Source of the DNA: Bordetella parapertussis
GTDB lineage: Bacteria; Pseudomonadota; Gammaproteobacteria; Burkholderiales; Burkholderiaceae_B
DNA: 5,036 nucleotides
NCBI GenBank assembly: GCA_945868195.1
Contig: CAMBLP010000160.1
Coordinates: 1-5,036 of the forward strand
Reading direction: 5' to 3'
This document shows positions 1 through 5,036 of this stretch, piece by piece. Position 1 is the stretch's first letter; every line of letters starts with the position of its first letter. Made by a program: the position numbers and the translations under genes. Under the pieces are notes generated by a model, which worked only from the letters and a program-made list of their open reading frames with translations, was not told the DNA's origin and made no database searches.

Positions 1-49
1 GCATTGGTTCTGCTTGCTTTTGCATTTGTTTTGCCGCTGAGTCAACCAT
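1..49 (-). CDS. 5' end of an unidentified protein gene, cut by the window edge
   Basis: Only the first 16 codons are present, reading MVDSAAKQMQKQAEPM from an ATG at 49-47. The stretch is hydrophilic, rich in Ala, Gln and Lys, with no signal peptide or membrane segment, and could begin an amphipathic helix. The start is supported by a well-formed promoter about 33 bases upstream on the same strand (82-110), which leaves an untranslated leader of roughly 25 bases. The ribosome binding site is not strong: GGAAAG lies 13 bases before the ATG, which is longer than usual. The short helical, charged start would suit a small structural or granule-associated protein such as a phasin, but 16 residues are too few to assign a family and that is only a guess. 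The opposite strand also has an open frame here (see rejected items). Confidence 0.5.
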   Translation of the reverse strand, partial: MVDSAAKQMQKQAEPM

Positions 50-81
50 AAAAAATTTTGTACTTTCCGGCAAACCCAACA

Positions 82-110
82 ATTATAGCTGTTTTTTATA
101 GGTGGTGCAA
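82..110 (-). promoter_or_regulatory. Sigma70-type promoter for the left-edge minus-strand gene
   Basis: On the minus strand a perfect -10 hexamer TATAAT (82-87) is preceded by exactly 17 bases and then TTGCAC (105-110), which keeps the TTG of the -35 consensus but matches only 3 of 6 positions. Transcription would start near position 75, giving a leader of about 25 bases before the ATG at 49. The spacer is AT-rich. The perfect -10 with a weak -35 is the kind of promoter that often gains from an activator, and a direct repeat sits immediately upstream of the -35. No promoter of this quality is seen elsewhere in the window. Confidence 0.65.
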
Positions 111-136
111 TCCATAATCTTGGCATCCATAAGCTT
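110..136. repeat. Tandem 12-bp direct repeats next to the -35 element
   Basis: On the plus strand ATCCATAATCTT (110-121) and ATCCATAAGCTT (125-136) are identical at 11 of 12 positions and are separated by GGC, giving a 15-bp period. Relative to the minus-strand promoter at 82-110 they lie at and just upstream of the -35, from about -35 to -61. This is a usual place for an activator site, or for a repressor that overlaps the -35. No known regulator motif was recognised. A duplicated sequence of no function is the alternative; conservation in relatives would decide. Confidence 0.4.
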
Positions 137-214
137 GACCCTTTTTTAACAAATATGCTGGTTCATTACCGCTCTTGCCAGAACAAAGGGGATCAACACC
201 CACCTGATAAAAAG
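137..214. other. Spacer downstream of the hydratase gene
   Basis: This is the rest of the 165-bp gap between the hydratase stop and the left-edge gene. It is AT-rich and has no plausible coding frame of its own. On the minus strand a weak hairpin can be drawn at 157-172 (stem GC-GGT with ACC-GC, one bulged A, 5-base loop), but no run of T follows it, so no confident terminator for the hydratase transcript is visible. Confidence 0.4.
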
Positions 215-991
215 TTACTTATTTTTAAAACTGGGTTTTCGTTTTTCCACAAAAGCGGTCATCCCTTCTTTTTGGTCTTCCGTCGCAAAACACGCGTGAA
301 AAACACGGCGCTCAAACAATATTCCTTCGCGCAAGGACGACTCAAAAGCCCGATTCACAGACTCTTTAGCCATGATGGCCGTTGGAATCGACATCCCAGC
401 AATCACAGTGGCTGTCTCAATCGCATCCTCCAAAAGTCGCTCGGCAGGCACCACGCGTGAAACCAAGCCGGCGCGCTCTGCTTCGGCGGCGTCCATCATT
501 CTGCCTGTCAAGACCATTTCCATCGCTTTCGCTTTACCCACGGCACGGGGTAGGCGCTGCGTGCCGCCCGATCCAGGAATCACGCCCAACTTGATTTCAG
601 GCTGGCCAAACTTAGCCGAGTCAGCCGCCAAAATAAAGTCACACATCATGGCAAGCTCGCAACCTCCGCCCAACGCATAGCCAGCCACTGCAGCAATCAC
701 GGGTTTACGAATAGTGCGCAAGGTTTCCCAATTGCGAGTGATGTATTCAGTGCGGTAAACATCCATATAGGACCAGTCTTTCATCGCACCAATATCCGCA
801 CCCGCGGCGAATGCTTTTTCACTTCCTGTGATGACAATGCAGCCAATGTCATCATTCGCATCAAAAGCCACTAAAGCTGCGCCCAGTTGATCCATCAGCT
901 GGTCATTGAGGGCATTCAACGCTTTGGGGCGATTTAACGTCAAAAGACCGACACGGCCGCGCGTTTCGACCAACACAAAATTTTCGCTCAT
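215..991 (-). CDS. Enoyl-CoA hydratase/isomerase family protein (crotonase)
   Basis: This predicted 258-residue cytoplasmic protein has the usual crotonase length. The family adds water across the 2,3 double bond of enoyl-CoA thioesters in beta-oxidation and related acyl-CoA degradation. The CoA and oxyanion-hole motif is at about 61-66 (FAAGAD), and the second oxyanion glycine lies in ALGGGCELA (G109). Both catalytic glutamates of classical hydratases are present, E112 in GGGCELA and E132 in GQPEIKLG, with the same 20-residue spacing as Glu144/Glu164 of the rat mitochondrial enzyme. [10 protein letters not shown] follows at 140-149. Together these favour true hydratase activity over a non-catalytic relative. 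The start is the ATG at 991-989 (MSENF), with GGAGA five bases upstream (997-1001). An in-frame ATG 20 codons earlier would overlap the divergent peptidase gene and adds residues unlike the family. Substrate chain length, and whether it serves fatty-acid or phenylacetate-type degradation, cannot be read from the sequence or neighbours. Confidence 0.93.
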   Translation of the reverse strand: MSENFVLVETRGRVGLLTLNRPKALNALNDQLMDQLGAALVAFDANDDIGCIVITGSEKAFAAGADIGAMKDWSYMDVYRTEYITRNWETLRTIRKPVIAAVAGYALGGGCELAMMCDFILAADSAKFGQPEIKLGVIPGSGGTQRLPRAVGKAKAMEMVLTGRMMDAAEAERAGLVSRVVPAERLLEDAIETATVIAGMSIPTAIMAKESVNRAFESSLREGILFERRVFHACFATEDQKEGMTAFVEKRKPSFKNK

Positions 992-1011
992 GGATGTCTC
1001 CGTGAAAATGT

Positions 1012-1040
1012 GAAATAAGATAGAGGTTATGAATCGACAA
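1012..1040 (-). promoter_or_regulatory. Weak candidate promoter for the hydratase gene
   Basis: On the minus strand TTGTCG (1035-1040, 4 of 6 matches to TTGACA) is followed after 17 bases by TATTTC (1012-1017, 3 of 6 matches to TATAAT). The start point would be near 1005, leaving a short leader that still contains the GGAGA ribosome binding site. The -35 would lie inside the first codons of the divergent peptidase gene. The spacing is right but the -10 is poor, so this is tentative. Confidence 0.25.
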
Positions 1041-2819
1041 TCTAACCGCAAACCTCTACTTTACAGCCTCGAGCCCATTGATTTGTCCGGACATCGGCTG
1101 CGCGCGACGGTGCGCATTGCAGAACCGGACCCAAAAGGGCAAATCGTCTCCCTGCCCGCCTGGATACCTGGCAGCTATCTGATACGAGACTTTTCACGTC
1201 ACATCGAACACATTTCAGCGCGTTCGGGCAAGCAGTCCGTCACGCTCACCAAGTTAGATAATCATCGCTGGCGCGTCGCCCCTTGTGCGGGCCCGCTGAC
1301 CATTACCACCGTGATTTACGCATGGGACTTATCCGTACGAGGCGCGCATCTCGACGAAACACACTGCTTCCTCAATGGCACCAGCGTTTTTCTGGAGGTC
1401 CACGGTCAGCAAGAGCGCCCATGCCGTCTGACGTTACTCCCACCACCCAATCCTGTGAGCTGGCGTGTTTTTACCAGCATGCCTCAATACGCACGCGCCA
1501 ACGCAACAAAGGGGCGCAATGGCTTTGGTACTTACATCGCAGAAAATTACGATGCGCTGATCGATCACCCTATCGAAATGGGTCGCCCACAGGTCATCAA
1601 CTTTGATGCCTGCGGAGCTCCACATGAAATGGTGTTTACGGGCCTCATTCCCAATCTCGATTTAAAACGTATTGCCCAAGACGTTAAAAAAATCTGTGAA
1701 GCGCAAATTCGTTTTTTTGAACCCGATACTGCGCGCGTACCGTTTCTCGATAGCGCGACTAAGTACGTATTCATGACCATGGTCACGGGTGATGCCTATG
1801 GCGGTCTAGAACACCGCGCATCGACTGCCCTGATGGCTACACGCAAAGACCTGCCCACCCTCGGACAAGACAAAGCACCTGAAGGCTATCAAACCTTTTT
1901 AGGCTTAGTGAGCCATGAGTATTTTCATACTTGGCATGTCAAACGCATCAAGCCCGCCGCCTTCGCGCCCTATAAGCTCTCGTCAGAAAGCCACACGCGC
2001 TTGCTGTGGATCTTCGAGGGATTTACCTCCTATTACGACGATTTGTTTTTACTGCATAGTGGCGTGATTGATCGTCCAACTTATTTGAAAACACTCGGCA
2101 AACAAATTGCTTCTGTCCAAAGCATGCCGGGTCGTCATAAGCAATCCGTCGCAGAGAGCTCTTTTGATGCCTGGACGCGCTATTACAAGCAAGATGAAAA
2201 TGCCCCCAATGCGATCATTAGCTACTACACCAAGGGCTCTTTGGTCGCCCTCGCACTCGACCTCACCATTCGGCAAGCTACCAACCAGCAGCGTAGCCTC
2301 GATGATGTGATGCGTTTGCTATGGGAGCGTTACGGACGCGACTTTTACCAGGGAAATCCAATCGGACTTTCTGAGAAAGGTTTTCCACAACTGGTGCACG
2401 AAGCGACTGGCGTCGATGTTTTGGACGACATCAATCGCTGGGCATACAGCAGCCAAGACCTACCCCTCAAAGAACTGCTTGCCACGCAAGGTATTCGCCT
2501 GGAGTGGAAAGCGGCCAATGCGCGACCCACGCTAGATATTCGCACACGCAAACAGGGGGAACAACTCGTCATCACCGCGGCAATCGAAGGGGGCGCAGCG
2601 CACCAGGCGGGGCTCTCAGCCCATGACATTCTCGTCGCCGTTGATGGGGTTCGGGTCGATGCCGGAACGAACACTTTAGACACGCTCTTTGCGAGTTACC
2701 AACCTGGTCAAAAAATCCAAGTCCATATTTTTAGGCGTGACGAGTTGCGCTGCTTTGCACTGACGCTTGCCTCTCCGCCCCAGGCGGAATGTCATCTTAT
2801 TGAGGCGAAACCGTCATGA
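1029..2819 (+). CDS. M61 family metallopeptidase with PDZ domain (glycyl aminopeptidase-like)
   Basis: This 596-residue predicted zinc peptidase has about the usual length for bacterial M61 proteins, whose type member is the glycyl aminopeptidase of Sphingomonas. The M61 N-terminal region opens with [14 protein letters not shown] and the hallmark [16 protein letters not shown] (43-58). The catalytic region holds the substrate-site-like YGGLEHRAS (257-265), the zinc motif HEYFH (H296, E297, H300) within [15 protein letters not shown], and the likely third zinc ligand E330 in [10 protein letters not shown]. This is the gluzincin arrangement with all key residues intact. A PDZ domain follows at about 505-575 ([20 protein letters not shown]). 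No signal peptide or membrane segment is visible, so it is probably cytoplasmic, acting in peptide turnover. The ATG at 1029 has GAGG only two bases upstream, which is close, but an in-frame stop at 1011-1013 rules out an earlier ATG. Its stop overlaps the mnmH start by 4 bases (ATGA), suggesting coupling. The true substrate is unknown. Confidence 0.9.
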   Translation: MNRQSNRKPLLYSLEPIDLSGHRLRATVRIAEPDPKGQIVSLPAWIPGSYLIRDFSRHIEHISARSGKQSVTLTKLDNHRWRVAPCAGPLTITTVIYAWDLSVRGAHLDETHCFLNGTSVFLEVHGQQERPCRLTLLPPPNPVSWRVFTSMPQYARANATKGRNGFGTYIAENYDALIDHPIEMGRPQVINFDACGAPHEMVFTGLIPNLDLKRIAQDVKKICEAQIRFFEPDTARVPFLDSATKYVFMTMVTGDAYGGLEHRASTALMATRKDLPTLGQDKAPEGYQTFLGLVSHEYFHTWHVKRIKPAAFAPYKLSSESHTRLLWIFEGFTSYYDDLFLLHSGVIDRPTYLKTLGKQIASVQSMPGRHKQSVAESSFDAWTRYYKQDENAPNAIISYYTKGSLVALALDLTIRQATNQQRSLDDVMRLLWERYGRDFYQGNPIGLSEKGFPQLVHEATGVDVLDDINRWAYSSQDLPLKELLATQGIRLEWKAANARPTLDIRTRKQGEQLVITAAIEGGAAHQAGLSAHDILVAVDGVRVDAGTNTLDTLFASYQPGQKIQVHIFRRDELRCFALTLASPPQAECHLIEAKPS

Positions 2820-3916
2820 GCGCACGCGCGGACACTGAAGACTTCACTTCAGATCTGTTGAGTGGCGTGGCTTTAATGGATGTACGTGCCCCCATCGAGT
2901 TTGCCCAAGGTGCATTTCCAAGCGCTGTGAATCTGCCTTTGATGAGTGACGAAGAACGTCATCGCGTGGGCTTGCATTACAAAGAAGAGGGTCAAGACGC
3001 AGCCATCGTTCTTGGCCATACGCTTGTTTCTGGCGAAACCAAAGAACAACGCGTCGCGCAATGGGTGCAATTCGCACAAGAACATCCCGAGGGCTATTTG
3101 TACTGCTTTCGAGGCGGCCTGCGCTCTCGTATCTCACAACAATGGCTTGCTGAGGCGGGCTTGCCCTACCCTCGCATCATCGGCGGCTACAAAGCCATGC
3201 GTAGTTTTCTCATTGAAAAACTTGCGCAGTCGATTACCTCATCCAAGTTTGTACTGATCGCAGGATTTACAGGTTGTGGCAAAACTGAGGTCATTCAACA
3301 ACTAACATCCACGATCGATTTGGAAAAACTTGCCCACCATCGAGGTTCAAGCTTTGGCAAACACGCCACCGATCAGCCTGTACAGATCGATTTCGACAAT
3401 AGCTTGGCGATTGCGTTTATGCGCCTGCATGCCGCAGGTAAATTCAATATCGCCCTTGAAGATGAATCAAGGCTCATTGGCAAATGCGCTCTTCCCATCC
3501 CCTTGCGTGACATCATGCAGCTTAGCCCTGTGATTTGGATCGAAGAGCCTACAGAGTCTCGCGTCGAACGTATTTTGCATGACTACGTCGAGGACCTCGG
3601 TGGGCAGTTTGCGCGCAAACTAGGTGCGGAGGCCGGCTTTGAAGCTTTCTCACAGAGGCTGCTCGAAAGCCTGCAAAATCTCTACAAACGCCTCGGGGGT
3701 GAACGTCATGTTCGCCTGAATCAACGCATGCTCGAGGCGCTCGCTTCGCAAAAGGCCACTGGTGCGCTTGAAGCACACCGCGATTGGATTCGACCCTTAC
3801 TCACCGAATACTACGATCCAATGTATGAACATCAACGAGCTGGCAAAGCCTCCCGGATTATTTTTTCAGGTGACCGTGAGACCGTGACGCGTCACCTCAA
3901 ACAACAGGGCTATTGA
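2816..3916 (+). CDS. mnmH: tRNA 2-selenouridine synthase (selenophosphate-dependent)
   Basis: MnmH (also SelU, YbbB) replaces the sulfur of 2-thiouridine at wobble position 34 of tRNA(Lys), tRNA(Glu) and tRNA(Gln) with selenium from selenophosphate. The reaction passes through a geranylated thiouridine intermediate. At 366 residues it matches the E. coli protein in length. The N-terminal rhodanese domain (about 10-135) contains DVRAPIEF and the active-site loop YCFRGGLRS with C97, the position of the catalytic cysteine in E. coli. The C-terminal P-loop domain has Walker A GFTGCGKT (150-157), then [10 protein letters not shown] (172-181) and a Walker-B-like [10 protein letters not shown] (213-222). 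All key residues are present. The ATG at 2816 overlaps the peptidase stop; GAGG at 2802-2805 gives a plausible ribosome binding site 10 bases away. The gene runs to within 2 bases of ttcA. Function requires SelD, which is not in this window. Confidence 0.96.
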   Translation: MSARADTEDFTSDLLSGVALMDVRAPIEFAQGAFPSAVNLPLMSDEERHRVGLHYKEEGQDAAIVLGHTLVSGETKEQRVAQWVQFAQEHPEGYLYCFRGGLRSRISQQWLAEAGLPYPRIIGGYKAMRSFLIEKLAQSITSSKFVLIAGFTGCGKTEVIQQLTSTIDLEKLAHHRGSSFGKHATDQPVQIDFDNSLAIAFMRLHAAGKFNIALEDESRLIGKCALPIPLRDIMQLSPVIWIEEPTESRVERILHDYVEDLGGQFARKLGAEAGFEAFSQRLLESLQNLYKRLGGERHVRLNQRMLEALASQKATGALEAHRDWIRPLLTEYYDPMYEHQRAGKASRIIFSGDRETVTRHLKQQGY

Positions 3917-3918
3917 TC

Positions 3919-4812
3919 ATGCAGGCAGATCTCGAGCGACTACGTCTCGAACAAAACAAACTCTCAAAGCGACTCATGCGCGAAACGGGTCGAGCAATTG
4001 CTGACTTTAATATGATCGAACCCGGTGATCGTGTGATGGTCTGTGTCTCCGGGGGCAAAGACTCCTACAGCATGCTCGATATTTTGATGACCTTGCGCAG
4101 TCGTGCGCCGATTGATTTTGAAATCGTCGCCGTGAACCTCGATCAGATGCAGCCGGGCTTTCCCGCCGACGTTTTGCCTGCATATTTGACCCAAGTCGGC
4201 GTGCCGTTTCACATCGAAACACGCGATACCTACTCAATCGTCAAGCGACTGATCCCCGAGGGTAAAACAACCTGTTCATTGTGCTCTCGACTAAGGCGCG
4301 GTAATTTGTATCGCGTGGCCACTGAGCTTGGCGCAACCAAGATCGCGCTTGGTCATCACCGCGATGACATTCTCGGTACTTTTTTTCTAAATATGTTTTA
4401 TGGCGCCAAACTCAAGGCCATGCCACCCAAGCTTGTTTCAGATGATGGTCGGCACACAGTCATTCGGCCCCTCGCCTACGTGCCCGAGACAGATTTGATC
4501 GAACATGCAGAATGGAAAAAGTTTCCCATCATCCCCTGTGACTTGTGCGGCTCGCAAGAAAATCTGAAGCGTAAAGAAGTCACGCGCATGCTGCAGGAGT
4601 GGGATAAAAAATATCCCGGGCGTGCTTGGAATATTTTTAAAGCCTTAGCCAACGTGACGCCATCTCACTTGATGGACCCACAGTTGTTTGATTTTGTGGG
4701 GTTAAGAACTGACGGAAAAGCGAATCCACTAGGGGACACCGCTTTTGATTCGGCGCCTCTCGAATCTTCGGAAATAACGATACGGAGAGTCGAGCTCCCG
4801 TCATCCCACTGA
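3919..4812 (+). CDS. ttcA: tRNA-cytidine(32) 2-sulfurtransferase
   Basis: TtcA is an ATP-dependent, Fe-S-cluster enzyme that converts C32 of the tRNA anticodon loop to 2-thiocytidine, using sulfur from a cysteine desulfurase. The 297-residue product is a little shorter than E. coli TtcA (311), with the difference mostly at the variable C-terminus. It carries the PP-loop SGGKDS (44-49) that adenylates the target base. The cluster-ligand pair is CSLC (C119, C122) in [12 protein letters not shown], and a later PCDLCGS (C207, C210) supplies the third cluster cysteine. ALGHHRDD and [10 protein letters not shown], both typical of the family, lie between. ATG at 3919 is chosen because AGGG (3906-3909) lies 9 bases upstream. 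A TTG at 3913, in the same frame, would overlap the mnmH stop but would sit only 3 bases from AGGG. It follows mnmH in the operon and converges on grxD. Confidence 0.97.
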   Translation: MQADLERLRLEQNKLSKRLMRETGRAIADFNMIEPGDRVMVCVSGGKDSYSMLDILMTLRSRAPIDFEIVAVNLDQMQPGFPADVLPAYLTQVGVPFHIETRDTYSIVKRLIPEGKTTCSLCSRLRRGNLYRVATELGATKIALGHHRDDILGTFFLNMFYGAKLKAMPPKLVSDDGRHTVIRPLAYVPETDLIEHAEWKKFPIIPCDLCGSQENLKRKEVTRMLQEWDKKYPGRAWNIFKALANVTPSHLMDPQLFDFVGLRTDGKANPLGDTAFDSAPLESSEITIRRVELPSSH

Positions 4813-4817
4813 CCCGC

Positions 4818-4833
4818 CGACGTTACGTCGTCG
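4818..4833. repeat. Small inverted repeat between the convergent ttcA and grxD genes
   Basis: The 26-bp gap between the two stop codons contains CGACG (4818-4822), which can pair with CGTCG at 4826-4830 (3-base loop) or at 4829-4833 (6-base loop). This is where a shared bidirectional terminator would be expected. The stem is only 5 bp and no T-run follows on either strand, so termination here is possible but unproven. Confidence 0.25.
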
Positions 4834-4838
4834 TAAGA

Positions 4839-5036
4839 TTATGTGGTGGCGCCAGCCTGATCGAGGGCGGTCTTGAGTTCGCCGCTGGCGTTCATCTCGC
4901 CCATGATGTCTGAGCCGCCGATAAACTCGCCGCCGACATACAACTGAGGGACGGTTGGCCACTGCGAAAAGGTCTTGATGCCGCTGCGGACTTCTTCGTC
5001 CTCGAGCACATTGACAGTCACCAGCTTGGTCACGCC
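4839..5036 (-). CDS. grxD: Monothiol glutaredoxin, C-terminal part (5' end beyond the window)
   Basis: The visible 65 residues read in from the window edge as [20 protein letters not shown] and end at the TAA at 4841-4839. They match the C-terminal half of the monothiol CGFS glutaredoxins (Grx4/GrxD), small cytoplasmic proteins that bind a [2Fe-2S] cluster with glutathione and transfer or store it, often with BolA. Visible family features are WPTVPQLYV, with the cis-proline that lines the glutathione site, and [13 protein letters not shown], the GGxDI glutathione-binding turn. The CGFS active-site motif itself lies outside the window, so the monothiol assignment rests on the C-terminal pattern. 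The GTG at 5033-5031 codes for an internal valine and is not a start. The gene converges on ttcA with a 26-bp gap. Confidence 0.9.
   Translation of the reverse strand, partial: GVTKLVTVNVLEDEEVRSGIKTFSQWPTVPQLYVGGEFIGGSDIMGEMNASGELKTALDQAGATT

Noticed and set aside
1..51. Plus-strand open frame reading ALVLLAFAFVLPLSQP and then a stop, which could be the C-terminus of a membrane protein.
   Set aside because: It is the complement of the minus-strand reading of Ala/Gln/Lys codons, which naturally looks hydrophobic. The minus-strand ATG has a well-placed promoter with a perfect -10 behind it, so the minus reading is favoured, though only 16 codons are visible.
157..172. Hairpin on the minus strand as a terminator for the hydratase gene.
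   Set aside because: The stem is short and bulged and is not followed by a run of T.
155..460. Plus-strand 101-codon open frame running through the hydratase gene.
   Set aside because: It lies mostly antisense to the well-supported crotonase gene, has no domain-like content and no convincing ribosome binding site.
1016..1021. TAAGAT as a plus-strand -10 element for the M61 gene.
   Set aside because: No -35-like sequence lies 16-18 bases upstream, and the leader would be only a couple of bases long; not enough to annotate as a promoter.
992..1051. N-terminal extension of the hydratase to an in-frame ATG at 1051.
   Set aside because: It would overlap the divergent peptidase gene, adds 20 residues not typical of crotonases, and the ATG at 991 has a clear GGAGA at good spacing.
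2345..2683. Minus-strand 112-codon open frame inside the M61 gene.
   Set aside because: It is antisense to the conserved C-terminal and PDZ region, with a Ser/Arg/Ala-rich composition typical of shadow frames and no recognisable motif.
1..5036. Possible hidden mobile element, CRISPR array, toxin-antitoxin pair, phage defence genes or structured RNA gene.
   Set aside because: Almost all of the window is covered by housekeeping-type genes with intact family motifs. The only gaps are 165, 37, 2 and 26 bp, and none holds terminal repeats, spacer arrays or tRNA-like folds that I can see.

Overview
The window looks like ordinary chromosomal backbone from a betaproteobacterium, most likely Burkholderiales-like. 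This rests on protein character (TtcA, MnmH, a monothiol glutaredoxin with a GGSDI motif, an M61 PDZ peptidase, a crotonase) and tight gene packing with moderate GC; no marker gene fixes the genus. There are no mobile elements, CRISPR arrays, tRNA/rRNA genes or phage genes. I did not find a new defence or mobile system.

Layout. At the left edge (1-49, minus) is the first 16 codons of a gene that leaves the window. It is preceded by a convincing sigma70-type promoter (perfect TATAAT, 17-bp spacer) and, just upstream of that, a pair of near-identical 12-bp direct repeats. Next comes an enoyl-CoA hydratase/isomerase-family gene (215-991, minus). Back to back with it, across a 37-bp gap, starts a three-gene plus-strand cluster: an M61 glycyl-aminopeptidase-like metallopeptidase with a PDZ domain (1029-2819), mnmH/selU for tRNA 2-selenouridine synthase (2816-3916), and ttcA for tRNA C32 2-thiolation (3919-4812). 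The first two genes overlap by 4 bases (ATGA) and the last two are separated by 2 bases, so all three are probably co-transcribed and translationally coupled. Converging on ttcA from the right is the 3' part of a monothiol glutaredoxin gene, grxD (4839-5036, minus).

How the genes fit together. MnmH and TtcA both place a chalcogen on the tRNA anticodon loop: selenium replacing sulfur at wobble U34, and sulfur at C32. TtcA uses an Fe-S cluster, and monothiol glutaredoxins of the GrxD type carry and deliver Fe-S clusters, so the right half has a loose sulfur/selenium/Fe-S theme. That thematic link is inference; the coupling of the genes is seen in the sequence. The hydratase probably acts in fatty-acid or acyl-CoA degradation and has no evident functional tie to the tRNA genes.
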